From NCBI RefSeq assembly GCF_017311415.1, contig NZ_JAEKIS010000008.1:156632-220631 (forward strand): 64,000 bases of DNA, given 5' to 3'. The notes under the pieces were generated by a model that worked only from the letters and a program-made list of their open reading frames with translations, ran no database searches and had not been told where the DNA came from. The DNA comes from Salipiger abyssi. Its GTDB lineage: Bacteria; Pseudomonadota; Alphaproteobacteria; Rhodobacterales; Rhodobacteraceae. Numbering within the stretch: the first letter of the stretch is position 1; each line of letters starts with the position of its first letter. This document shows positions 51,851 to 60,539 of the stretch, piece after piece. The position numbers were made by a program, and so were the translations under genes.

Positions 51851-52798
51851 TCAGTCCATGTCAGGCGAAACGGACCGCCCGGATGCCATTGTGTCGTGAA
51901 GCCAATCACGAAAAGCGACCAAGGGCGGGTAGGCGCCCATCTCCTGATGGAAGACGAGATAGCCGACGCTGCGCGATTTGGCGGACAGATCCGACACATG
52001 CACCAGCCGCTTCGCGGAAAGATCGTTTTCGATCAGCTCGTTAGGCGCCAGAGCCACGCCAAGGCCGCGCACCGCCGCCTGCAAGAGCATGGTGTAATTC
52101 TCAAATGTCAGCAGCGGTTGTTGCCGGAGGATATCCAGTTGCAGCTCGCCGAAGAGCCCCAGCCAATTCGAACGTTCGGACGTGTGCAAAAGCGCATGCA
52201 CATTGGCCAGCCCGCCCTTGTCGGAACGCCGGATCGCGTCAGCGATCTCTTCGGTTGCGACCGCCCGAAGCTCCAGATGGATCAGCTCCTCCCAGACCGC
52301 ATCAGGCCCCGGCGCGGTGGTAAAATCGATCAGCGCATGCAGGTCGCCCGGGCCGGAATGGGGCCGCGAGGGAAGCCGCGTGGAGAACTCCACAGTGACA
52401 TTCGGATGGGCCTGGAAAAAGCTCGGCATTCTTGGAATTAACCAAAGGCTTCCGAAGGTTGGCGGAATTCCCAGCCGCAGCACCCCGCCCCGGTCGCCCA
52501 GCGTGATCGCCTCTGTCGTGGCGGCGGCGAGGTGGGTCAGCACCTGCCTGATCTGCTCGGCGTAATAGGCGCCGGAGGCTGTCACCGCCACCTGGCGCCG
52601 ACGGTTCTTTTCCAGCAGCGCGACCCCCAGAAGCTCCTCCAGCCCGCTCACCTGACGGCTCACAGCGCTCTGGGTCAGCGCAAGCTCCTCGGCGGCAACC
52701 GTGAAGCTGCCGTTGCGCACCACGGCCTCAAAAGCCGCAAGTGCGGAAATCGCCGGCGTCAGGCGGCGCGCGCGGCGGTGATCATTCTGATTGATCAT
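51851..52798 (-). CDS. LysR-family regulator (GcvA-like)
   Basis: 315 residues. N-terminal RRLTPAISALAAFEAVVRNGSF and LTQSAVSRQVSGLEELLG HTH, of the GcvA/AmpR branch; LysR substrate-binding domain follows. Divergent from the iron-sulfur reductase gene, which it most likely regulates. Effector unknown. Confidence 0.88.
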   Translation of the reverse strand: MINQNDHRRARRLTPAISALAAFEAVVRNGSFTVAAEELALTQSAVSRQVSGLEELLGVALLEKNRRRQVAVTASGAYYAEQIRQVLTHLAAATTEAITLGDRGGVLRLGIPPTFGSLWLIPRMPSFFQAHPNVTVEFSTRLPSRPHSGPGDLHALIDFTTAPGPDAVWEELIHLELRAVATEEIADAIRRSDKGGLANVHALLHTSERSNWLGLFGELQLDILRQQPLLTFENYTMLLQAAVRGLGVALAPNELIENDLSAKRLVHVSDLSAKSRSVGYLVFHQEMGAYPPLVAFRDWLHDTMASGRSVSPDMD

Positions 52799-52820
52799 GA
52801 ACTCGATGAGTTAACGTCAT

Positions 52821-52849
52821 TTGGCAGCCTCCCGGACGCTGATTATAGA
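52821..52849 (+). promoter_or_regulatory. Promoter of the reductase operon
   Basis: TTGGCA (52821-52826), 17-nt spacer, TATAGA (52844-52849). Upstream, AACTC-GAT-GAGTT (about 52799-52812) is an inverted repeat that could be part of the LysR binding site. Confidence 0.65.
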
Positions 52850-52910
52850 ATGGTTCCAGATTTAAGCAATCGCGCCGTCGAGGCGGCGCTTGCGCCAAGG
52901 GAGGAAAACC

Positions 52911-53945
52911 ATGAGCTACCGTGTCGAGCTGCAACCGAGCGGCAAAACCTTCGACGTCGAAGAAGGCGAAAGCATCCTGAGCGCCGCGCTCGACTCGGGA
53001 CATCAGCTTGCCTATTCCTGCCGTCGCGGCACCTGCGCGACCTGCCGCGCCAAGATCACCAGCGGCACCGTCGATTACGGCGAATATATCGAGGCGATGC
53101 TGCCGGAATCGAAAAAGGCCGAGGGCTTTGCACTGCTCTGCCAGGCCTCGCCGCTGAGCGATCTGGTGATCGAGGCGGAAGAGCTGAAGCTTCAGGCGCA
53201 GCAGCCGAAAATCATCCCCTGCCGCGTGCATGCCATCGACCGGCTGACCGACGACATCATCGTCATGCATCTGCGCCTGCCTCAGAACGCCGAGTTCCGG
53301 CACATCTCGGGCCAGTATGTCGACATCCTGCTGAAGGACGGCCGCCGCCGCTCCTATTCCATCGCCAACAAACCCAGCGTGCACGGGGTCATCGACATCG
53401 AGCTGCACCTGCGGCATTCGCCCGGCGGCGCCTTCACCGATCACGCCTTCTCGAACATGAAGCCGCGGGAGATCATGAAATTCGAAGGCCCGCTCGGCAC
53501 CATGTTCCTGCGCGAGGACAGCGACAAGCCGATCGTTTTCCTCGCCAGCGGCACCGGCTTCGCGCCGATCAAGGCGATCATCGAATACGCGCTTTCCGAG
53601 GGCATCGACCGCCCGATGACGCTCTACTGGGGCGGACGTACCGCGCAGGACATCTATATGCGCGAATTGGCCGAGAGCTGGGCCAAAGAGCACGGCAATT
53701 TCAACTTCGTGCCCGTGGTCTCCGAGCCCGGCGCCGACTGGACGGGCCGCACCGGCTTTGTCCATCAGGCGGTGCTGGAGGACATCCCCGACATGTCCGG
53801 CCATCAGGTCTATGCCTGCGGCAACCCCAATATGGTCGACGCCGCGCGCGACGAGTTCTCGCGTCTGAACGGGCTCGACGATGCGGAATTCTTTGCAGAC
53901 CCCTTCACCACCGAAGCCGACCTCGCCAAGGCCGTAGCCAGCTGA
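52911..53945 (+). CDS. Oxygenase-type reductase: N-terminal 2Fe-2S ferredoxin, FAD and NAD domains
   Basis: 344 residues. Plant-type ferredoxin domain with CRRGTCATC and a distal cysteine in LLCQAS (residues 1-90), FAD domain with RRRSYSIANKP, NAD domain with GTGFAPIKAIIEY and YACGNPNMVD. This order is that of phenol hydroxylase, benzoate dioxygenase and CDP-6-deoxyglucoseen reductases. It passes NADH electrons to an oxygenase, but no oxygenase gene is adjacent; the next genes are ABM, VOC and dienelactone-hydrolase-like. ATG with GGGAGG upstream. Confidence 0.9.
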   Translation: MSYRVELQPSGKTFDVEEGESILSAALDSGHQLAYSCRRGTCATCRAKITSGTVDYGEYIEAMLPESKKAEGFALLCQASPLSDLVIEAEELKLQAQQPKIIPCRVHAIDRLTDDIIVMHLRLPQNAEFRHISGQYVDILLKDGRRRSYSIANKPSVHGVIDIELHLRHSPGGAFTDHAFSNMKPREIMKFEGPLGTMFLREDSDKPIVFLASGTGFAPIKAIIEYALSEGIDRPMTLYWGGRTAQDIYMRELAESWAKEHGNFNFVPVVSEPGADWTGRTGFVHQAVLEDIPDMSGHQVYACGNPNMVDAARDEFSRLNGLDDAEFFADPFTTEADLAKAVAS

Positions 53946-53970
53946 TCCGGCCCGGAGGGGGAGCGCCGAA

Positions 53971-54282
53971 ATGGCAAAGACAAGCGTGACCTATGTGGTG
54001 AGCTTCGAGATCAAGCCGGGCCAGGAGGCGCGGTTTCGGGCCGCCCTCGATCCGGTGCTCGACGCCATGCGCGACGAAGAGAGCTTCGTCTCCTCCGCGC
54101 TCGGCCAGGATGCCGCGAACGAAAACCGGTTCCTGCTGCACGAGACGTGGTCGGACGAGGACGACGTGACGAATGTGCAGCTCAAGCGCCCCTACCGGGA
54201 CGCGATGAACACCGCTCTGGACGAGATCCTGGCCAAGCCGCGCGAGGTGACCGTCTGGCGCCCGCTGCGCAGCGACGGATGA
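53971..54282 (+). CDS. Antibiotic-biosynthesis-monooxygenase (ABM) domain protein
   Basis: 103 residues: VTYVVSFEIKPGQEARFRAA, an ESFVSSALGQD segment and FLLHETWSDEDDV form the ferredoxin-like ABM fold. Such small proteins are cofactor-free quinol monooxygenases or accessory proteins in aromatic pathways. It follows the reductase by 25 nt, so co-transcription is likely. Function not proven. Confidence 0.82.
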   Translation: MAKTSVTYVVSFEIKPGQEARFRAALDPVLDAMRDEESFVSSALGQDAANENRFLLHETWSDEDDVTNVQLKRPYRDAMNTALDEILAKPREVTVWRPLRSDG

Positions 54283-54374
54283 GGACAGCGCACCCCTAAC
54301 CGTCGGCCCGGCAGATGACGCCGGGCCGGCACCCACAACCCTGAAGACCGCGAACCCCAAGGAGGAGACTACGC

Positions 54375-54854
54375 ATGCTCGAAATCGCAGATCCAATTTT
54401 CAAACCCGACAACCAGAACTCTGTCGTCAAGCCGCTGATGATGACCCACGGCACGATGGAATGCCGTAACCTCACGGAATCGCGCAAGTTTCTCGAGGAA
54501 TTCCTCGGCATGGAATGCGTGCGTCACAACCCCGATGGGATGCATGCGCGCTGCGGCATGAAGTTCTCCATCGTCTGCATCCAGACCGAAAAGCCCGGCA
54601 ATACGCTGACCATCCTGAACCACTGGGGTCTGGATGTGGAAAGCAAAGAAGCCGTGGACGAGGCCCACAAGGCCGCGCATGAGATGAAGGACAAATACAA
54701 GATCAAGAGCATCACCGACCCGATCGTGCGGCACGGGATCTACTCTTTCTATCTTGAGGATCTCGACGGCAACTTCTGGGAGATCGAGTATTACGACGGC
54801 GGCTCGGTCCACGAGGACGCCTTCGATTTTGGTGACCAGTACGAAGATGCCTGA
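54375..54854 (+). CDS. VOC-family protein (glyoxalase/extradiol dioxygenase superfamily)
   Basis: 159 residues. Metal-ligand candidates: His in MMTHGTMEC (about residue 25), His in ILNHWGLDV (about 80) and Glu in FWEIEYYD (about 139), the His-His-Glu set of the superfamily. Could be an extradiol ring-cleavage dioxygenase or a lyase. Preceded by a GC-rich hairpin (54305-54327) and AGGAGGA ribosome site, followed by a terminator. Confidence 0.8.
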   Translation: MLEIADPIFKPDNQNSVVKPLMMTHGTMECRNLTESRKFLEEFLGMECVRHNPDGMHARCGMKFSIVCIQTEKPGNTLTILNHWGLDVESKEAVDEAHKAAHEMKDKYKIKSITDPIVRHGIYSFYLEDLDGNFWEIEYYDGGSVHEDAFDFGDQYEDA

Positions 54855-54865
54855 GCAGTGAGACG

Positions 54866-54893
54866 GGGCGCCCGGTGTTGGGGCCGGGCGCCC
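54866..54893 (+). terminator. Terminator candidate after the VOC gene
   Basis: Arms GGGCGCCCGG and CCGGGCGCCC form a perfect 10-bp stem with an 8-nt loop 12 nt past the VOC stop; the tail TGTCG is T-poor, so efficiency is uncertain. Confidence 0.6.
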
Positions 54894-55024
54894 TGTCGAA
54901 AAAGACCGGAGGCCGGCGCGTCCGGCATCGAAGAAAGGCCGGATACCCGCTAGATACAAAGCCTGCTATGCATTAGGCTCACATCTGGCGGGGGAGCGCC
55001 GGAGCAAAAAGGGGAGGAGACCCG

Positions 55025-55756
55025 ATGATCGAAATTAAGGTGCCCTACGAGATCGGCGGGCGCAGCTATGCGGGCCTGATCGTCTGCGACGATGACGCCG
55101 CCGCGGCCGGGCGCCCGGTGCTGTTCATGCAGCCCGACTGGTACGGGGTCTGCACCGAGACCATCGCGCAGGCGCGCGAGCTGGCCGAGGGGCGCTATGT
55201 GGTGCTGCTGGCGGATATGTTCGGCACCGATTACGACGCCGAATCCAAGGATTTCAACCAGCTGCTCCAAGGCATGCTCGCGGTTCACAAGGATCTGGGC
55301 TTCACGCTCGATTGCGGCGGCACCGCCTATAATCAGATGCTGGCCGAGGCCGAGGCTCAAGGGCTCATCACTTCCGACACGCCGAAATACGCGGTGGGTT
55401 ACTGTGCCGGCGGCGGCTTTCTCATGGAGCAGGCCCGCGCCGGCGAGGATTTCGACGCGCTCACCGTGCTGCACATCACCAACCCCAACCCGGTCGTGCC
55501 GGGCACACCCTGCAAGGTGAAGGGGCGGGTGATGGCGATCCATGGCAGCGCCGACCCTGTCACCTCCAAGGAGATGATGACCGAGCTGGAAACCGAGCTG
55601 ACCAATGTCGGGGCCGAATGGCAGACGGTTCTGTTCGGCGGCGCGGTGCATTCCTTCTGCGTCCCCTCGGCGAATTTCGAAGGCGCCCAGTATGACGAAA
55701 AGCTCTGCCGCAAATCCTATCGGATGATGCACGACTTCTTCGCCGAGACCGCCTGA
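55025..55756 (+). CDS. Dienelactone hydrolase-family protein
   Basis: 243 residues, alpha/beta hydrolase. Nucleophilic cysteine in AVGYCAGGGFLM, aspartate in IHGSADPV, histidine in GAVHSFC. Family knowledge: a Cys-Asp-His triad hydrolyses dienelactones from chlorinated or hydroxylated muconates. It has a separate leader with GGGGAGGAG before the ATG. In this cluster it may hydrolyse a ring-cleavage lactone, which is inference. Confidence 0.86.
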   Translation: MIEIKVPYEIGGRSYAGLIVCDDDAAAAGRPVLFMQPDWYGVCTETIAQARELAEGRYVVLLADMFGTDYDAESKDFNQLLQGMLAVHKDLGFTLDCGGTAYNQMLAEAEAQGLITSDTPKYAVGYCAGGGFLMEQARAGEDFDALTVLHITNPNPVVPGTPCKVKGRVMAIHGSADPVTSKEMMTELETELTNVGAEWQTVLFGGAVHSFCVPSANFEGAQYDEKLCRKSYRMMHDFFAETA

Positions 55757-56259
55757 CACCGGTTTTTGCAGGATCGCAGAGCCTGAAGCCCCCGGCCTCC
55801 TCCACCGAGGCCGGGGGAATTTTGGCGTTTGATCTTGCGAAATAGTCATAAATGGCTTCCGTCGCCTTCGACCGCCACTATCGAAGAGCGCGCCATGCGC
55901 CGATAAGTCAAAAGCTCTCCAGCGGCAAAAAAACTCAGATAATACACTTATAATCAATGGTATAATCCAAATGACGGCACCAAGAGAGCCTAAAAATTCA
56001 ACGCCGAAATTTCGATCAAGGAAGAGTCAGGCCATCCTTCTCCAGGTCGCACCCCTTAGAAACATTCCAAATAATCATCACACCGGTGAAGATTCATCAT
56101 TTCCGTATCTCCAGTGAAAAGGGTAAGATAACGTATACTGTGCTATGTATCCCTGGGGAGCTGGGATCGTAGAGCCGACAGACATAGGGAGGAGAGAATG
56201 CAGTATTCCGCCGCATTGCGGGCTGGCACCCGTGCCTTTGCACAGATGGTGATCGCCAA
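55757..56259. other. AT-rich intergenic region before the molybdenum hydroxylase cluster
   Basis: About 500 bp, clearly richer in A+T than the rest of the window from 55830 to 56150, with TATAAT-like boxes near 55941 and 55952 and a TATACT near 56135. It begins with the terminator at 55789. No coding frame with a ribosome site and a recognisable product is seen. It must hold the promoter of the coxG-like operon. Confidence 0.5.
55789..55823 (+). terminator. Intrinsic terminator after the dienelactone hydrolase gene
   Basis: Arms CCCCCGGCCTC and GAGGCCGGGGG form a perfect 11-bp stem with a 7-nt loop, followed by AATTTT, 33 nt after the stop. Confidence 0.85.
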
Positions 56260-56727
56260 ATGAAACTTACCGGAAAAATCAGCGTCGCCGCTCCGCGCGA
56301 CCGCGTTTTCGCCGCCGTCCGCGACGCCGAGTTCTTTGCAAGCTGCGTCGACGGCGTCAGCGACATGAAAGAGATCGACGACCGGAACTATACCGCCGTG
56401 CTCAAGACACGGGTTGCCTATATCCGGTTCGCCTTCGATGTCGAGGTGCAGATCACCCGCATCGAGGAACCCTGTCTCATCGAGGCCCAGGTCACCGGCA
56501 CACCGGCGGGCATCGTCGGGCGCCTGACCTCGACCGCGCTTACCGAGCTGCACGAGCAGGATGGCGAGACGATCATCGAATACACCATCGACTCGCATCT
56601 GACCGGGCGTCTCGGCAGCATCGGCCAGCCGGTGCTGAAGTCGAAGGCACGCGAGATGGAGAAGGAATTCACCAAGCGCCTGCGCGCGGCCTTCGATCTG
56701 GCCCCCGCGGAAGGGGGCAAGGCATGA
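56260..56727 (+). CDS. CoxG/SRPBCC-family protein
   Basis: 155 residues: KLTGKISVAAPRDRVFAAVRD at the start, CVDGVSDMKEID and the helix KSKAREMEKEFTKRLRAAFD at the end, matching CoxG (CO dehydrogenase subunit G), a membrane-recruiting or maturation partner of molybdenum hydroxylases. First gene of the cluster, overlapping the FAD subunit by 4 nt. Confidence 0.85.
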   Translation: MKLTGKISVAAPRDRVFAAVRDAEFFASCVDGVSDMKEIDDRNYTAVLKTRVAYIRFAFDVEVQITRIEEPCLIEAQVTGTPAGIVGRLTSTALTELHEQDGETIIEYTIDSHLTGRLGSIGQPVLKSKAREMEKEFTKRLRAAFDLAPAEGGKA

Positions 56728-57587
56728 ACGCATTCGAGCTTGCCCTGCCGGACACCCTGGCAGGCGCGGTCTCGCTGCTCGATCCCGAGGATCCGACGAT
56801 CCGCGTGATGTCCGGCGGCACCGCGCTCATGCTGATGATGAAGACGGATGTGTTCCATCCGACCCAGCTCATCAGCCTGCGCCGCATCGAGCCCGGCTAT
56901 TCCCAGATGGGCCTGCTGCCCGATGGCAGCTTTCGCATCGGCGCCATGTCGACCCTGTCGGACATGGAGCATGACGACGCGCTGGCGGGCTTTGCCCCGG
57001 TGATCCGCCAGACCATGAAACTGCTGTCGAATGTCCGCGTGCGCAATGTCGCCACGGTCGGCGGCGCGCTGGCACATGGCGATCCGCATATGGATCTGCC
57101 GCCGGTGCTGGTGGCACTCGACGCGCAGGTGGTGACGATCAGCCCCGAGGGCGAGCGCACCATCCCCGTGGCCGAGCTGCATGCGGGCTATTACGAAACC
57201 ATCCTCTCGGGCAACGAGCTGATCAAGGAGGTCATCATTCCGCCCCAGCACGCGCGGCGGGCGAGCTATCTGAAATGCACCACGCGGGCGGTCAAGGACT
57301 GGCCGGCGCTCGGCGTGGCACTCACCACCGATCTCGACGGCGATACCGCGCGGGATACCCGGCTGGTGATCGGCGCGGTGGGCGAAAAGCCCATCCGTGT
57401 CGCCGAGGCCGAGGCCGTCATCGACGGGCAGATCCTCTCGGACAAGACCATCGCCGAGGCCGCCGACGCCGCCGCGGAGTCGGTCGAGACCATCGAGGAC
57501 GAGCTCGGCTCTGCCGCCTACAAGACACAGCTGGTGCGGGTGTACGTGAAACGCGCGCTACAGCAGGTTGCCAACCAGAACGCCTGA
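56724..57587 (+). CDS. Molybdenum hydroxylase FAD-binding subunit (CoxM-like)
   Basis: 287 residues. FAD-binding motifs VMSGGTALMLMMK and LSNVRVRNVATVGGALAHGDP (the TxGG loop), then a CO_deh_flav_C domain. It carries electrons from the Fe-S subunit to an acceptor. Normal length. Confidence 0.92.
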   Translation: MNAFELALPDTLAGAVSLLDPEDPTIRVMSGGTALMLMMKTDVFHPTQLISLRRIEPGYSQMGLLPDGSFRIGAMSTLSDMEHDDALAGFAPVIRQTMKLLSNVRVRNVATVGGALAHGDPHMDLPPVLVALDAQVVTISPEGERTIPVAELHAGYYETILSGNELIKEVIIPPQHARRASYLKCTTRAVKDWPALGVALTTDLDGDTARDTRLVIGAVGEKPIRVAEAEAVIDGQILSDKTIAEAADAAAESVETIEDELGSAAYKTQLVRVYVKRALQQVANQNA

Positions 57588-57595
57588 GGTGTGAC

Positions 57596-59884
57596 ATGAA
57601 CGACCAGATTACCCAGATCCGTGCTGTCGGGCAGTCTCACCCGCGGCGCGAGGCCAGGGAAAAGGTGACCGGACGTATCGAATACATCCACAACCTGCGC
57701 CTGCCGAACATGCTCTACGGCAAGATCTTCCGCAGCACCGTGGCCCATGCCCGGATCGTCAGCATCGACACCAGCGAGGCCGCCGCCTGCCCCGGCGTCG
57801 ACATGGTGCTGACCGGCGAAGATATCCGCAAGATCATGCCAGATCCGCATTTCGGCGTGATGTTCCACGACCAGCCGGTTCTGGCGCTCGACAAGGTGCG
57901 CTATGTCGGCGAACCCGTCGCCATCGTGCTGGCCTCCGATCCCAATGTTGCCGCCGAGGCGGTGGCGCTGATCGACGTGGACTATGACGAACTGGAGCCG
58001 GTCTTTGACGAGATGGAGGCGCTGAGCGCCGAAACCTTCGTGCATGACGAGCTGAAACCCGGCATCCCGGAAATCCAGTTCCTCAAGGGCGTGCGCGACA
58101 CCAATGTCGGCTTTCCCTATCAGCTCCGCCATGGCGGCGATGTCGACAAGGCTTTTGAAGAAGCCGACCGGGTGTTCGAACACACCTTCCGCACCCACCC
58201 CTCGGCGCATGTGCCGCTGGAGCCCCCCGTCACCGTGGCCGAGCCCACCGGCGCCGGGCTGACGCTGCACACCGCCAATCAGAGCCCGTCTTTCGTTCGC
58301 TACGAGATCTCGCGGCTGCTGGGCTGGCCGCAGCACAAGATCCGGGTGCGCGTGCCCTATCTGGGCGGCGGCTTTGGTGCCAAGCTCTGGATCCGGCTGG
58401 AGGCGCTGGTCGCCGCCGCGGCGCTGCTGGCGAAACGCCCGGTGAAGGTCTCGCTCAGCATGGAAGAGCAGTTCTACACCATCACCAAGCACGGCGCGAC
58501 GCTGAAGATCAAAAGCGGGCTCGACAAGGACGGCCGCATCACCGCGCGCAAATGCGAGGTGTTCTGGAACGGCGGCGCCTATGCCGATATCGGCCCGGCG
58601 GTGGCCTTTCACGCCGGCATGACGGCGGCGGGCCCCTATGACATCGAGAATGTCGCCATCGACTCCTTCTCAATGTACACCAACCGCCCCGTCGCGGGCG
58701 CCATGCGCGGTTTCGGTCATCCGCAGCTCATCTGGGCCTACGAGAACCACACCGACATGATGGCGCATGAGCTGGGCATCGACCCGCTCGAATTCCGCCG
58801 CCGCAATATCCTGCGCGAGGGCAAGGAGCACGCGACCGGCACCGCGCTCAACACCTCGTCGGTGGAAAAGGTCCTCGACCGGGTGGCCGAGCGGCTCCAA
58901 TGGGGCAAGCCATTCGAGCGGGGCGAGGGCACCGTCAAGCGCGGGCGCGGCTTTGCCATCGGGATCAAGGCGTCGATCGCGCCCTCGACCTCCGAGGCGA
59001 TCGTGCGGCTCGGCGCCGATGGCAGCGCCACCTTGATGTGCAGCAGCGTCGATATGGGCCAGGGCTCAGACACGGCGCATGCGCAGATCGTGGCCGAGGT
59101 GCTGAACATGCCGGTGGAGATGGTGCATGTGGTGCATCCCGACACCGACGTGACGCCCTATGACACCGGCACGCTGGGCTCGCGCTCGCTCTATCACATG
59201 GGGCACGCGGCACGGCTGGCAGCCGAAGACGCCAAGGCCAAGCTCGAAGAGCTGGCGGCGGAGGTCGGCGCGCAGCCCGGCTCCAACGTGCCGATCTGGG
59301 AGCTCTTCGCCCGCAAGAACGGCATGCCGGTCGGCCATGTGGTCGGCACCGCGAGCTTCATCCCCGACGGTCACATACCCCCCGATCCGATGACCGGGCA
59401 GTCGCCGCATATCACGCCCTACTGGATGCTGGGCGCCACCGGGGCCGAGGTCGAGATCGACACCGAAACCGGGCGCGTCACCGTGCTCAGGATGATCAAC
59501 GTCGCCGACACCGGCACCCAGATCAATCCCAAGATCGTCGATCACCAGATCTCGGGCGCCTCGATCATGCAGCTTGGCCAGACCATGCAGGAGAAGGTGC
59601 ATTTCGATTTCGGCCAGGTCACCAACGCCTCTTTCGCCGATTACAAGATCCCGAGCATGCTCGACATTCCGCAGATCGAGACCAGCGTGCTCGACGGCGC
59701 GGAGGCCGACGGGCCCTTCGGCGCCAAGGGCGTCGGCGAGACCGGCTCGTTCTGCGTCTCCTCGGCCATCGCCAACGCCGTGTTCGACGCGGTGGGCGTG
59801 CGCGTCTCGGAGATGCCGATCACCGGCGAAACGGTCTATCGCGCCATGCGCGCGGCGGCGGGCGAGCCGCTGGAGGAGGAATGA
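57596..59884 (+). CDS. Molybdenum hydroxylase large subunit (CoxL/XdhB family, not a CO dehydrogenase)
   Basis: 762 residues of the xanthine oxidase family molybdopterin subunit: REAREKVTGRIEYI, PYLGGGFGAKLWIRLEAL, VDMGQGSDTAHAQI and the catalytic glutamate in GAKGVGETGSFCVSSA. The substrate loop reads VAGAMRGFGHPQ rather than the VAYRCSFR of true CO dehydrogenase, so it should hydroxylate an N-heterocycle, aldehyde or aromatic thioester. ATG follows coxM by 8 nt. Confidence 0.9.
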   Translation: MNDQITQIRAVGQSHPRREAREKVTGRIEYIHNLRLPNMLYGKIFRSTVAHARIVSIDTSEAAACPGVDMVLTGEDIRKIMPDPHFGVMFHDQPVLALDKVRYVGEPVAIVLASDPNVAAEAVALIDVDYDELEPVFDEMEALSAETFVHDELKPGIPEIQFLKGVRDTNVGFPYQLRHGGDVDKAFEEADRVFEHTFRTHPSAHVPLEPPVTVAEPTGAGLTLHTANQSPSFVRYEISRLLGWPQHKIRVRVPYLGGGFGAKLWIRLEALVAAAALLAKRPVKVSLSMEEQFYTITKHGATLKIKSGLDKDGRITARKCEVFWNGGAYADIGPAVAFHAGMTAAGPYDIENVAIDSFSMYTNRPVAGAMRGFGHPQLIWAYENHTDMMAHELGIDPLEFRRRNILREGKEHATGTALNTSSVEKVLDRVAERLQWGKPFERGEGTVKRGRGFAIGIKASIAPSTSEAIVRLGADGSATLMCSSVDMGQGSDTAHAQIVAEVLNMPVEMVHVVHPDTDVTPYDTGTLGSRSLYHMGHAARLAAEDAKAKLEELAAEVGAQPGSNVPIWELFARKNGMPVGHVVGTASFIPDGHIPPDPMTGQSPHITPYWMLGATGAEVEIDTETGRVTVLRMINVADTGTQINPKIVDHQISGASIMQLGQTMQEKVHFDFGQVTNASFADYKIPSMLDIPQIETSVLDGAEADGPFGAKGVGETGSFCVSSAIANAVFDAVGVRVSEMPITGETVYRAMRAAAGEPLEEE

Positions 59885-59885
59885 G

Positions 59886-60365
59886 ATGAAAGACGTCATG
59901 ACCCAGACGATTGACTTCACCCTGAACGGCAAAGCGGTCAGCGCCGAGATCCAGGGCCACTGGACCTTGGTCGACCTGCTGCAACAGGGCTTCGACCTCT
60001 ACGGCGCGCGGCAGAGCTGCGGCCAGGGGCTCTGCGGCTGCTGCACGGTGGTGCTGAACGGCAAGCCGGTCTCCGGCTGCCTCTTCCTCGCGGCGCTGGC
60101 CGATGGCGCCACCATCGAGACCATCGAGAACAACGAGGAGACACTCGATCCGGTGCAGGAGGCGTTTATCGAGGCGGGCGCCTTTCAATGCGGCTTCTGC
60201 ACCCCCGGCTTCGTGCTGATGACGCGCCAGCTCATCGCCGAGATCCCGGAGCCGAGCGAAGAGGAAATCCGGCTATATCTCACGGGCAACCTCTGCCGCT
60301 GCGGCACCTATCCGCAGATCATCGAGGCCGTGCAGAAAGCCGCCGCGCGGATGCGCGCGGCCTGA
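59886..60365 (+). CDS. Molybdenum hydroxylase 2Fe-2S subunit (CoxS-like)
   Basis: 159 residues with two [2Fe-2S] sites: plant-type CGQGLCGCC plus SGCLFLA, and the helical site CGFCTPGF with LCRCGTYPQI. Completes the three-subunit enzyme with CoxM and CoxL. Starts 1 nt after coxL with GGAGGA. Confidence 0.94.
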   Translation: MKDVMTQTIDFTLNGKAVSAEIQGHWTLVDLLQQGFDLYGARQSCGQGLCGCCTVVLNGKPVSGCLFLAALADGATIETIENNEETLDPVQEAFIEAGAFQCGFCTPGFVLMTRQLIAEIPEPSEEEIRLYLTGNLCRCGTYPQIIEAVQKAAARMRAA

Positions 60366-60456
60366 TCCCCTCGCCGGCGCCCATCGCGGCGCCGGCCCCT
60401 CCAGGACCCGACAGCATCGTCATTGCGTCCCCGCCGCGCGCGGGGGCGCTCCTGCT

Positions 60457-60523
60457 GTCGTGCGCACAGCACGCTTCCGGCGTCGTGCGCGCAGCACGCT
60501 GCCGACATCCCGCGCGCAGCACA
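60457..60523 (+). repeat. 25-nt tandem repeat, about 2.7 copies
   Basis: Period 25 from 60457: two copies of GTCGTGCGCRCAGCACGCT and a degenerate third (TCCCGCGCGCAGCAC). Each contains the near-palindrome GTGC-GCRCA-GCAC. It lies in the 174-nt gap between the CoxS-like gene and the NTF2-like gene. Confidence 0.7.
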
Positions 60524-60539
60524 TAGAAAGGACAAAGAC

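Noticed and set aside
57596..59884. True carbon monoxide dehydrogenase (coxL form I)
   Set aside because: The active loop is AMRGFG rather than the VAYRCSFR of CO dehydrogenase, so only the general molybdenum hydroxylase family is supported.
60457..60523. Possible CRISPR array
   Set aside because: Under three copies with a 25-nt period and no unique spacers; it is a plain tandem repeat.
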